Shown: positions 49,938 through 61,342 of the stretch, piece by piece
How the letters are laid out: each line of letters starts with the position of its first letter
Numbering within the stretch: position 1 is the first letter of the stretch
NCBI GenBank assembly: GCA_026724425.1
Contig: JAIUCV010000118.1
Span: forward strand, 124,001-188,000
Reading direction: 5' to 3'
Origin: Erythrophleum ivorense
Lineage: Eukaryota > Streptophyta > Magnoliopsida > Fabales > Fabaceae
DNA: 64,000 nucleotides
Program-made: the position numbers and the translations under genes
Notes under the pieces: model-generated
The model's database searches: none
Seen by the model: only the letters and a program-made list of their open reading frames with translations
What the model was told of the DNA's origin: nothing

Positions 49938-50402
49938 GATAATTAGACCTAAAAGACTATTGTTACGAAAGCAACTGATTCTAATCTAAATGGTAGTGGG
50001 CAAAAAAAAAAAAATTTACCTGAGATATACCTAATTGATCTAGTATCTTAGGCATGCCCATTACAAAATTATTTACAAAGTTATTTTAGTAATATTATAA
50101 GTATGAATACTATGCATACACAAATGTAATTTGAGTAAAATTAGACTCAAGAGGGATTATATTTTCCATGAGTATAGAATATGGTGTATATAGGTAAATC
50201 TAAAGCATTTAAGGCACATAAATCTTTGTGTAATATATATCCAATGGTAGTAGTCTTTTATATTGGTCCTATAGTAGAATTTTTAGTATAAGAGCTTTTG
50301 AATATTGTGCCTAAGTAATCAAGGCAAAGCACTTAGGAGTATAAAGTTTTATATTGTTCATCTTATCATGTTTGAGTAGGAGATATTGGATTATTAGGCC
50401 AC
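49938..50402 (+). repeat. E: copia-like remnant, interior end and LTR start
   Basis: AT-rich and non-coding. GAGTAGGAGATATTGG at 50374-50389 resembles the polypurine tract and LTR start of many plant Ty1/copia elements (GTGGGAGATTGTTGG type). The following TTATTAGGCC continues after LTR D as CCATAGTAGGCTGACCC. No pol motif could be read, so this is tentative. Confidence 0.4.
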
Positions 50403-51476
50403 TGATAAGTGCTAATTTTCATATATTTTTATCCACATTTATTATTGTTTTTAATGATTAATTTGAGCTTAAATGGATTTATTATGCAATATTTGAATTT
50501 GTGGTTAATTTTGGAAAATAATACAATTTTGAATTAATTAGGAGAATTTTTGGATTTAAATTGCTAAGATTTTATTCTCCAAAATTCTTTGATGATTAAA
50601 TATTTTCAATCTTTAAAACACTTTTTAATTTTGTGCAGAATTTTCTTTTAGGCAAATGAATTGAAAAATTAAAATGAATTAAGGGAAAAGATTGGATGAT
50701 AATTCTGTTTTTATTAATAATAATATATTAGGTTTTTATATTTGTTTGGTTTTCTTGGGCAGAAAAACGCAATGAGCAGATGGAAGAAGTCTCGAACTTT
50801 GGTGGAATGAGGGATTTGAGAAAGAGCTAGCCACGGGTTCTAGCTAAGGAGCTGCATGAAGCTAAGGTACAAAGCATGTTCACGTAGAGAACATGCAGGA
50901 GCTATGTGGAAAAGCTGCAGAATGAAAGAAGAGAGCACGACGGGTTTTGAAGGAAACTACAATAGTAGAAATAGAGGAAGAAGCCTCTGTTTTTGATAGG
51001 CAGAACGCGAAAAGAAAAACTGGCTGAATAGTGATGCGTTGAGCAACAAGAGATGAAAAGAAGCTTGAAAGGAGCTTGGGCAGCTCTCATGTAAGCTACA
51101 CGAGCTGAATGAATGAAGAAGCTCACACGTAAACACAGGCTCGAGGAAGTGAAGAAGGTACTGGAGTATAGTGAGATAAAGAGACGAAGCATGAAGGGCT
51201 TGAGCTAGAAGAGAAGCTGAGCTGACGGAGAGAACTGGAGAATGGGAAGAAGTTGCGTGGAATGATAGCTAAGGTGAATGATGGTGTAGCTGAAAAGAGG
51301 AAGAGCCACGAGTTGTGTGGAGTGAAAGAGCTTGGTTTTAACATTGAAGTAGATGAACATGAGTTGGAAATAGTAGCTAACGTCAAAGAGGAGCAGAACA
51401 AGTGAAGGAAGCAGCCTCTGTTTGAAAGCTAGAAGAAGAAGAAGAAGCAACTTGATCAATCTACGGGGAACTGAGT

Positions 51477-51770
51477 ACGTGGAGTTTAAAGAAGGCTGAC
51501 GTGAAGGATATGAAGCTAACCCACGTTGAAGCTGGAAGCATCCCACGTCGAAGAAGCAACACGTTGAGTAAAACGCGAAGAACTTCTAGCTACGAGCTGA
51601 AGAAAAGCAACACGTAAGAAGCACGTGAATAGAGCATGAAGAAAACACGCGAGGAATGCAGTAGCATCAGCATGAGAATTATGGGAAGATTATAAATGAG
51701 GCACGTGGCTATTAAGTAAAGAAAAGAATTGATGAAAGGCTGCTGAAAATTGATGTCAAAAACAAGACGT
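51477..51770 (+). promoter_or_regulatory. Cluster of ACGT cores in LTR D
   Basis: Nine ACGT tetramers in 294 bp (51477, 51499, 51523, 51545, 51561, 51612, 51623, 51703, 51767), several in CACGTG or CACGTA contexts as bound by plant bZIP and bHLH factors. The cluster ends about 140 bp before the TATA box. Function is inferred. Confidence 0.6.
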
Positions 51771-51910
51771 GGAAGATGATGTGGTTTTGCATGAATCTGA
51801 AACGAAGGAGGCTGCATGTGAGCACGAGGAATCATTAAAAGAATTCACGCCTCTGATCCATTCGCACAGTCCAGCACATTCACGCCTCTATAATTTAGGA
51901 AATCCTTGCC

Positions 51911-51918
51911 TATATATA
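51911..51918 (+). promoter_or_regulatory. Candidate TATA box in LTR D
   Basis: TATATATA in the phrase GCCTATATATAGATTCATTC, the strongest promoter-like sequence in this LTR. Confidence 0.65.
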
Positions 51919-53022
51919 GATTCATTCACTCATTCAAGAGGGAGGTGTGGTTTCCAAACGAGGAGAGGAGACGTAGAACAGAAGAGAGTAGAAGGAAGAA
52001 GCGCCTGGGACATGCAGAACGCGAGAACAATCCAAGGAGCATTCTTTCATCAATCCATCCATGACTGCTGCTAAATTCATCAACTTTCCTCCAATTAAAA
52101 TCTCCACGGTAGCTTGAATCACCCATGGTGGCTGGCTGAAGTTTGGAAACTCTCAGATGAAGATTTGAGCCCCATATTTTCTCATCAACTTGGATAAATA
52201 CTCCTCGCTATATCTTTTAATTCCAGCATTTAATTTTTTATTAATTTGACTAGGTTTAGTTGATTGATTTAGGAATTTAATTGCTGAAAATTATTGGATT
52301 GGTCTGTTTAATGAATTGTTTAAAATAATTTGATTTTGGAATTTTAATTATGATCATCACATGCTTATAAAAATTCCAGAATTAGTGCTGTGCAAATTAC
52401 TTTCAAATTCCTCTTGATCTTGGGTTAATTAATGCAATGGTTGTTGGATTAATTAACTAGAATTTTTGTGCAATTAATTGTTTGAGGAATTAATTAATCT
52501 AATTGGTTAATTAGTATCTTAAGTAAATTGTGCAGTAGATTCTATTAATCAATTAAAATTGGTTAAAGTGTATTCTTGTTCTTAATTCAATTAATTAGTT
52601 ATTCAAGGTTTCTTGTGGTTGCAAATTCCTTGTATAATTAATAAATTGAACCTTGGATGGTTATTCAAGAATCTTTATAGGGAATACACTAAAGAGCAAG
52701 GAATTAATTCCAAATTTGGTAAACTAAACCAAGGGCAAGGATAATTGAATTCTAGGGAGTCCAATGCAAAGCTAGCTACCATATTCTCTTAATTGTTCAC
52801 CTCATTTAGTTTTAAGTTCTTTTGATTTTTATCAATTAAATTTAGTTCAATTAAATAGTACCTCAACCCCCAAAATAAGTTTCAAGTAGCAATACTTAGA
52901 ATACCCCTTCCATAAACAAATTGAGGCATAAACTCCAAGGGAGATGACCTAGGATTGCACCATTAACTATAAAATTTATTTTGCTTCTTAGTTTTATTTG
53001 AGATTGCGCGACACAATCGTCA

Positions 53023-53339
53023 GCCACCCATAGTAGGCTGACCCAAATCCATAAATAAAACCCAAAGAGAATTAATGAATTAATAGGTAATTAATTAATT
53101 TAACTAATTAATATTCATAACATTTTTTAATTTAAAATTTCAAAAAAGGTCAGTTAATGGATTAGAGAAGGAAAAGAAAACTAAAAATGAGATAATTTTC
53201 TCAATCATCCAAGTGTGTGCCTAAGAGAAAAATTGAGAAAACATAGACTAGCTTCTTTTAAAAAAAACATAGATAGAACTTTCCCTTCCCTTCTATCATA
53301 CCTAGAGGATTCTTATCATATTAACAAGAAAACACCGGT
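53023..53339 (+). repeat. E remnant, continuation after LTR D
   Basis: It resumes with GCCACCCATAGTAGGC and an AT-rich tail (TTAATTAATTTAACTAATTAA). It reads like a copia LTR body (GACCCAAATCC, AATAAAACCC phrases). The right edge is not defined. Confidence 0.4.
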
Positions 53340-55822
53340 TCATAACTTTGTTATTCTCCTTACCATAAAAATTCTCATCTCGTAATGGAGAAATGAAAGC
53401 TAACAAAGTTACTGTTTACCTGAATTTTTGGACTTGTTTTTGTGAAATTACTTTACCTTATCAAACATCATCCAAAAATCATAGAAATTATTAGGATGAG
53501 TTCTTATAATGTAAATCAAAAGCCTCTGAAACAGTTTTTAAAATTTCCTATGGATGCCCCTTTAACTAGTGCCATTTAGACCACTAACTAGTTTGAACTC
53601 GCTGCACCCTATGCTCACTGTTCCTGACTTAATTGGCCTAGTAAACAAACTCAACAAATCATAAAAACTTCTAGATCAAAGTTCATATGTCTTAGCCACA
53701 TTTCTGTAAAATTTTGTACATTAATTCACTCATTCACCTATTTAACAAGATTTATTATGAATCCTACTCAGACCTATCCTGTACAAAAGTTAAGTTAAAT
53801 TAGTACATTGTTTCCATCATCTAACTTATTCCATTTTGTAACTTTTCAAATCTTAAGTTCAAATGATAGAGAACTTAGTATAAAAATTTGAGCTCAGAGA
53901 TCCCTCTCAAACTATTTCTACAAGAGGCTGACATCAAGTACCTATAATGCATACCAATTTGATGTTCTAGCTGGATATACTCTATCATTTATCAACCAAA
54001 CTCAAGGAATTCATGTATAAATTTCAAAATGGCCTTCCCAACATCAACCAAGCACATTCAATCTAGAATTATTCCTAAGATTATGATAATCAGTTTCATG
54101 CAAAAACAGTAATTAAAGTTACTTTTACAAGCAAATTAATACTTCTATCAGGTATTGTCGTCAGATTGCACGGATAGTTACTCACGTGCCATTATCATCT
54201 AGATACAAAATAGAGGATTACAAAACAATTCTACATTCTCAAAACTAAAGTCATGCTTTAACATTTCACGCTGTTAAGAGAGTTTACAAAACTAGCTATA
54301 AATACAACATGTAGTCTACTAGTCTAGTTGTTTTATTTTCTACTGGTTTGACTCCATCTATAGTATAACTAATACCTGGAAAAATAGTTAGCTTCATAAT
54401 GAGATAAAATCCTAGTAGATAATAATGTATTTAAAGATTTTGCATATTAACAGCATTGAATATCATCCAGGGTATGGTCAATGCATAATTTAGTGTAGGA
54501 GCATGTAATTACCAGATAGCAGCATACATTCATTCATTAGGCTAAAGTGCTTCAATCATTGGCCAATAACAATGATTCAACACAATTACGTATATAACAG
54601 AATGAATATAATGTTAATTACCTATTTTGTCACCGTTGTTCTATCAAGTTAGTCCTTAGCTTGTGTTATCCCAATTGCTTCCCTATAATTTTAGTAATTA
54701 GAACAAGTTATGATCAAGATTTGAATTGAAATTAAGTTGCTACTTTCCTGTATGATGAATCCTAATTCTTGTCTGTTAGTTGGAAATTTGGTTCCTAATT
54801 TGAAAGTAAACACATTTTCGTTTCCTTTTCTTATTATTAATTTAATACCATTTGAATTAATCATGTTGAGTTCAAGGCCTTAAAGTCCAGCCCTGAATCT
54901 TTATTTGTATGGCACGTTAGTCCCTAATTACCAACTTTTCTAGCCCTGGTACATCCATTTCCAATGGTAGCAATTATGTATAAATGTACTAATGCATAAT
55001 ATCTAATTACATGGTTCCATTTGGTGTCAAAACATCCTCCATATGTGCTGCCCTCTCATGTTGTCCCTCTTATTCAATTTAAGACATTCCTAAGGTGCAA
55101 CTCTCACATCCAAATTAAGCATACCAATTTTTCCTTCCACTCCCTTGCACTCTCGGCTTACTTAGTTTCAAAGGGAAAGAGTTTAATCACTTACCCCTTA
55201 ACTCGTGGCTTCCTCCCAAGTTCCTCTAATGTTTGTTTCCTCAACATTCTATGGCTCTCCAACAATGGCAAAATGTCCCAATTTAGGATTTTAACTAGGT
55301 GGAATGAAAGCAAATTAGAGATAGACTAGATTTCCTATTCTTATCTTTGATGAAGTCTCTAACACCTATGGTTTATTTTCTCATCCTTTCATCCCTATGG
55401 CTGCCCAAGCTCTCTTCCTTTTCTTCCATTATCACTCTTGACCTCAATGAACTAATGTGTAGGAAACTAGTGCAAGTGCCACATCAAGCTTCCTCACCAA
55501 AAGTGGATGCACTTAAGATGATCGAAAATTCATTTCCTCCTACATCTTATTCAGTGCTATGCAAAGTGGTAGCATGTATACTTCTTTCCCATCTAAGCAC
55601 TATGTGTAATTGGTATTTAACTCCCACGTCTAAAAGGATGTAAGCCATAACCAAATGCCATTTATATATATTATGCGATGAAAGCATAAGGTGTTTGTGA
55701 TTTGTTTATTAAACTTTCTTTCTCCCATAGCTCTACACCACCATTCAAGCTAGGTGTCTTCTTCTTATCTTGTTTAAACCGTTAAATTAGTTGTAATTCA
55801 TGGCCATTTCCACGGCTGAATG
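53340..55822. repeat. F: unclassified LTR-like region
   Basis: No sequence here repeats elsewhere in the window. The style (CATAACTTTGTTATTCTCC, CATCATCCAAAAATCATAG) resembles the non-coding halves of the A LTRs, which suggests another LTR, possibly minus-strand. Two adjacent plus-strand frames, 55021-55329 (102 codons) and 55347-55643 (98 codons), lie in different phases and match nothing I know. The second starts with a hydrophobic stretch. It ends in GAATG (55818-55822), the TSD of Ap2. Confidence 0.4.
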
Positions 55823-58191
55823 TGTAACGAACGTAATTTTCGTAAAATGACAAAATGAGCCATATAAAAGTGAGTCCTCTAAAATGAGCTAGATAATGTC
55901 CCTAAAAAATTGGGTAGAGTCCTTGACTCCTAAAAATGATAATTCTAGGCTCAAATAGAAAGAAAAATGGAGTTAGGATGGTGAAACAATTTGTGACGAA
56001 AACTAACGAAACGTAATGGTATTTTCATAAATAAGTGTAACTTTTGGAAAAATACATAGGAGAGCTTTCTAAATGGGAAAATTGAGTTGCCCAAGGTTCT
56101 TAGAGGCCCTAAAAACCATGGGAAGCCTTGGTATTGGTAAAGCCCCTCCTGTGTATGTTTTCCAATGTTGGTGAGCCCAAACTTTGACTTGTTTGTTTGA
56201 GAAAGTTTTAGCTTCAATTTGAGTGATTCCAAAGGCATTTTATTAAATTGAAAACCTAGATTTTATAATGGAAAAAATGGTTCTAAAAAAGGAGCTAAAA
56301 CAAAGCCGAAACGAAATTGCCATTACAGAAGGATGAAATTAGAATTTTTGAAAAAGTGAGTTTCTTAAAGCTTCAACACACTTCTCCCTTTTTCTCCCAC
56401 CTTCTTAAGCACGATCTTTTCTGCTCAAAATATGGAAAATGGAGCAGCTCTTCTAGGCACACAAGGAGAGGGAGAGAAAGAGGAGAAAAACCAAGAGCTT
56501 TAAGGAAATTTGTAGAATTTCATTCTCCATCTTCCTCCAATCTTGTTCTTCTCTTTCCCTCATCTCTTTCCATGGTTTATTTAAGATGAATGGTTCTATT
56601 TTGGTCCATAAATTAAGGGAGGAGTTCAAATTCCTTGAGGTGGAACAGACCAAGAAGAAAGAGCTTGGAAAGCATACTTGAATCTAAGGTAAACTCTCAC
56701 CTTTGTTACTTCCTTATCTTGCTTCTTCTTGGTGCATATTTCCTCCAAGAACAAAACCATATAGGGGGAGGATTTTCTACCTAACAACAAGAGAGGAACT
56801 AGGGTTCTAGAGCATAAGGAAGAAGAATATGGCAAGAAATTCTAAGATAAACTAATAGAAATTAAGTTAGGAAAAGTGTGGTATTTTCTAGGGTTTTAGA
56901 AAAATTGACTTCGTGTGAGTAATTCCTTGACTATTTAAATATTTCCTTAAGCTCCTAAGACCTCTAGAAACCCTTCCAAGTGGCTCTCCCATTATGGAAA
57001 ACCAAGAACTCCATGAACCTCCATAATGGTGCATATTTTGGCCAAGCTAGGTTCATTGGGCTAAAGGATGTTTTAATTTATTCTAGCCTTGGTTTGGGAC
57101 TTTATATGATATTAGAAGATGGGAGAAACCATTGGGAAAAATTTAGGAGCCATGGAATGGGAGATGGGACAATGGTGTCCATAATGGTACTTTATGAAGT
57201 AACTTGATTTTAAGCTTCTGCAAACAATTGTGTGAAGGCTCCAAGGTATGGCCAAGAGGCCTAGAAATGAAAAGAGATTGGAGCCTTGAGCTTGAATTGT
57301 GAAGGTTGCTTCAATAGGCTATTTATGGAATCATTATGCCACTTATGGAACTAAGTGCATGATTAAGAGTGAGTCTAGTGTCTTGGCTTGCTTCAAGTGT
57401 GTAATTGTGTATTGTTTATGGTATCCAAGCTAAGAGAACATCCACCTACCTAAGTGCCCTTGTGAGGACAAGAAAGGGAGGGAGTAAAGCAAAGAGAGCT
57501 TGCATCCATTGAAAGGTAGCTCTCCACCTCATTCTCCTTACATTCTTGTGTGCATATATATGTCTTTGTGTGTTTGTGTATGCTCTTGTGACTTGATGAC
57601 ATGCGATTTGATGCCTTGAAATTACATTGGTATCGATGTATTTCCTTGAATGGCCTTGGTTGTGGAAATGGCTCATAAGGGTGAGGTGAAGCCAAAAGTC
57701 CCTTAATGAAAGTGAGGAGGTGCCAAAAGTCTCATGGCATGGGTGAGACAAGGCCAAAAGTCTCTTGGAAGGGTGAGGCCAAGGGTGAGGCAAATCCAAA
57801 AGTCTTAGAAATAGGGCGAGGCAAAAGCAAAAGTCCCTAGAGCATGTTCTTGGCTTGAATATGAAGAAGTGGCATGGAAATTATGATTTTGCACACTTTA
57901 TGGTTGTTAAACCTTTCGTACATATGCTTTGACATGTATATGCCTTGAATTTGTGTGTGAATGGGTGTGTAAGCTATTGAGATTCGAGGAATCTCACTCC
58001 ATTTCCATCGATTATTTTTAAATGCCTAGGTGATATCCAAGAAGTAAGGAAGGCAAGCCAAGAGCATTGAAAAGTCATACTTTGTCCATTGTGTAGCTTG
58101 TTATGTATTTAAATACCAAAGCTGCTTTATACATATTATTTTTGAGATGTAAGCTCATGAGTAAATGTAAAATGATGTAGACCTTATATGA
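55823..58191 (+). repeat. Ap2 (A-prime) LTR, first segment
   Basis: It starts TGTAACGAACG. Ap2 runs 55823-63758 with a perfect TSD GAATG (55818-55822, 63759-63763). It holds a minisatellite at 57660-57845 and is interrupted after TATGA (58187-58191) by B4. Confidence 0.88.
57660..57845 (+). repeat. Minisatellite in Ap2 LTR
   Basis: Five to six units of about 33 bp with the phrases GGGTGAGGC and CAAAAGTCYCTTGGAA, parallel to 46725-46930 in Ap1. Confidence 0.82.
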
Positions 58192-58845
58192 TGTAACACC
58201 CTAAAATTAATTAAGGTGTTAATCATGAATTTGGGTTGATTAAGAATAATTAATATGGGATAATTAGACAAGTTAAGTGAATGAAAATTTTAGAGAGGTA
58301 AATTATTAATATGAGTTCAGGATTTAATTAAGCTAGAAACCCCATCTAGGCCCAAATTAAATTAAGTAGGCCAAGGTTAGGAACTATTAGAGGCCCAATT
58401 ATTTTAAGTGCAGACCCAACCTTTTAATGTGAGACTTGGCCCAAGAGAGCACCTAAGGAGGGCCCAATCTGATTTATTGAATTAGAGACTCAAGATCCAA
58501 CTTGCATAAGCTCTTATAAATGGCCCAATAACCCTTATGCAAACCCAAATTAATTGAGTTCTTCAAATTTGGTCTAGCCCAATTAAATTTCTATAGCCCA
58601 ACACATTAAAGCCGGCTCAACAAGGCTTAAATCTGAAACCCACTTGGTATTGGACCTTTGGGTCAGCCTATGACCAACATTAGACCAAACTTAAACCCAA
58701 CTAAAACCCTAAACACATCAACCCCTCCACACTTTACTGAAACACAAACACAAGAGGATTTTCGCACTTTAAGAGGGAGGCTAGGGTTCTGGGCAAGAAA
58801 TCCACCATTTCTCACTTCTAAGCTCAAAATCAGCCAACGTACTTG

Positions 58846-58853
58846 TTATATAA
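58846..58853 (+). promoter_or_regulatory. Candidate TATA box in the family B LTR
   Basis: TTATATAA, about 655 bp into the LTR. B1 (near 38404) and B2 (near 32865) keep a TATATAAC at the same place, followed by a pyrimidine-rich stretch. Confidence 0.55.
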
Positions 58854-60404
58854 CTTCATTCCCTTCTCTTTCTCTTCATTTTGGCCTGATTAGTTTTTCA
58901 TTTGGAGCATTTTCACCATACCCAAATTCTGAAATATGGTTGCTTGGTATTTTCTTAGAGGATTTTCGGAGGTAAAGGCTAGGAGGGATATTGGGTAAGT
59001 GTAAACTCTCCATTCTAATGTATTTTCTACTGGTTTAAGACCCCCATGGTTGATTTGTAGTATGGGTATTAATTATGTAGAATTTGCTAAGGAATTAGGG
59101 TGATATATTGAAGTTTCTGGTAGATGACATATTCAATCCGAATTTGGGGATTTGTAATGGCTGGGTAAGTGTCCTCTGAGTAGCCATTAATATTTTAATT
59201 TTTGGATACTTGTTGCTGCTGTACATGATGATTTAAGGTAGTAATCTCCTGATGTTATGGTTATAGGGAGATTTTGGCACTGCCGGTGGCTTTTCAGTTG
59301 TCAGCAAAGTAAGGTAACCGAGGTTCATGCTAATTCTATGCATATATCTGTTTTAATTTTGTATTTACTATTTGATTATGATTTTGATGCTAAATGAATT
59401 GGTTGGCTATCTGTTATGTGTGATTGGACATTGTGAGTCCATGGTGGAGCTGTGGTGCGACTGTCACTAGTGCATATCCTTCGATCGGGCACCAGGTTAT
59501 GATCAGATCCTAGATGCACTAAGCCTTGGTTGTGCTCAATGGGGAGTAGGTTTCATCGATGGGCCTCTCTCGGTATTATTGGCCTTTAACATGTAGAATT
59601 ATGATTGCTAGTATGAGATAGTAATCATAAATAGCCTAATTGTTCATTTATTGACATGATTGGTATGTTTTCTGATGCTTATATGAAATCATGCATATAT
59701 GTTGATTAAACTGGAATATATGAATGGAATTTACCTTGGTTACTAAGATTTGCATCTCACCCCATTTCATGGGATCATACTTTCAGGTGAAGGCCCTTTG
59801 CGTAAGGACAAGGGAAAGTAAGTGGATGAAAATCCATGAGCTCCAACCATGTGTGGAAGAGGCTACACTTTGGTTGATCTGAGTAGAATAGATATAATTT
59901 TGTTATTCATTTATATATCATCATCATGTAATCATGTTGCCAAGTGTAGGCATTTATATTTTGATTAGTTGGAATGTATCTATTAAAGAGTTAAGTCACA
60001 TTATAACTTGGTATTGGATGTATGAACTTATAGTATCTGATGTATGAACTTTGTTGAACTTATAATATGGACTACTATTGGAAATGTCATCATGGGATAT
60101 ATTAGATTGTTGATTTGAATCAGTGATGTATGAAATCTCTAATAGGATATGTATTGAATGATAATGGTTGATAGTTCATGAACTTTTACTATTATTACTC
60201 TGTGGACTTGTTGATATAGGGTAGTTGGAGGAGTAGAAATTAACATTTAAGTCTTGAACTAGTAATGATAGATAAGTTGGGTAAATTAGGCTAGTGAAAG
60301 CCATTAGAGCCCTACAAACTAAGGTAGAGTGGCCCTTGGATGTCATTAAAGGGAGAATAGAGAGTATGAGACAAGATTTTAGGAGTTATAAGATCAAAAG
60401 GCAT

Positions 60405-60805
60405 TTCACCACAGTGGAAATATTATTAGCCGCGGCTAATAGAGGCGAAGTTGCCCAGGGAGAGTATTAGAGAGCAATTTGTCACGGTGAAATGTGAGAG
60501 GCCAAACTAGAAGTCATCCAGAGGGTAATTCACCGCGACTAAATGGGAATTAGTCGAGACGAACTTTTGTGAGAATTTGTCAAGTGTTCCAGAGAGGAAT
60601 TAGCTACGGTGAAAGGGGGAATTGGCCGTGACCAATAGCAAGAGGTGAGTGATGTAGGTTCTAGGAGGCTTCCTCACCGCAGCGCCATGTAGGTTAGTCG
60701 CTGCAAAGCTTTAACTCAGCCGCGGCGAAACCTGTGAAGATAAAGAGTGAACCCGAGAGCAATTGGCTATGGTGGAAGGACATTTAGCCGCAGCTAATGG
60801 TGACA
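60405..60805 (+). repeat. GC-rich palindromic motif array in B4 LTR
   Basis: About thirteen degenerate cores in 400 bp. The best is the perfect 16-bp palindrome ATTAGCCGCGGCTAAT near 60427. Others include TCACCGCGACTAAA, TTAGCTACGGTGAAA, TCAGCCGCGGCGAAA and TTAGCCGCAGCTAAT. They lie about 310-710 bp before the LTR end. Confidence 0.82.
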
Positions 60806-61118
60806 AACTCTCATTCTAACCTAGAAATCTTGGTTTTTCATATGGTAACCTCAAAGGATGACTTAGAAATATTGGTAGAAGATTCTTGTGAGTTAGAATT
60901 AATGGGTAATAGAACCAAAGGCCTATAAATGAGCATTTGTTTCCCTTGTGTACATGAATGCTTGTAATTATTTGGTTAATGACTCTAATAACATAAAGGT
61001 TTAAATTTCCCTATATTTTCTAAATGTAATTAGTCTTAATGTCTTGTAACCCTGATTTATGGTTATTACTCACGTACTTTGCATTAATTACAATGGTTAG
61101 AAGTTAAGGACGTCATAG

Positions 61119-61130
61119 TTGGTATCATAG
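61119..61130 (+). other. Primer binding site of B4
   Basis: TTGGTATCATAG, one base after the LTR, is the initiator-Met-type site TTGGTATCAGAG with one G-to-T change. Confidence 0.85.
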
Positions 61131-61342
61131 TAATGGTTCAGGCAAATGCGTTTGATTTACAACTTTATGGTTAGAAAACTTAGCAATCATTATGCATGCA
61201 TGATAGGAATAAGAGCATTGTGACTTAGTGATAACTCTCATACATACATATACCTACCATGGGTGGAGTTGTGTTTTGTTTGCCTTGGGTTGTAGCTTAA
61301 TTGGGGATGCTTGTGGTTATGCTTGTAGCATTGCAGAGTTAG

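Larger units (their letters stand above)
50403..53022 (+). mobile_element. D: solo LTR
   Basis: 2620 bp, starting TGATAAGTGCTAATTTTC and ending CACAATCGTCA. The TSD GCCAC is perfect (50398-50402, 53023-53027). A purine-rich middle with many ACGT cores leads to a TATA box at 51911. Minus-strand frames at 50902-51835 are Ser/Leu-rich shadows of the purine-rich strand. The 101-codon frame at 51769-52074 crosses the TATA box and is not called. The family was not identified. Confidence 0.92.
58192..61117 (+). repeat. 5' LTR of B4
   Basis: 2926 bp, starting TGTAACACCC and ending CGTCATA (a decayed TTGTCRCA end). It aligns with the reverse complements of B1 and B2 from end to end. Confidence 0.9.

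Noticed and set aside
49982..50022. Run of 13 A residues as the poly(A) tail of a LINE or retrogene
   Set aside because: There is no upstream coding sequence and no target duplication around it. A simple homopolymer in AT-rich DNA is enough to explain it.
50902..51835. Four overlapping minus-strand frames of 81-113 codons rich in Ser, Leu and Phe
   Set aside because: They mirror a purine-rich plus strand inside LTR D, overlap each other in different phases and have no recognisable domain.
51769..52074. 101-codon plus-strand frame in LTR D
   Set aside because: It spans the TATA box and presumed transcription start of the LTR, and nothing in it resembles a known protein.
57446..57799. 117-codon minus-strand frame with H-P-x-P repeats
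   Set aside because: It lies over the Ap2 minisatellite, and the apparent repeat protein is just the tandem DNA repeat read backwards.
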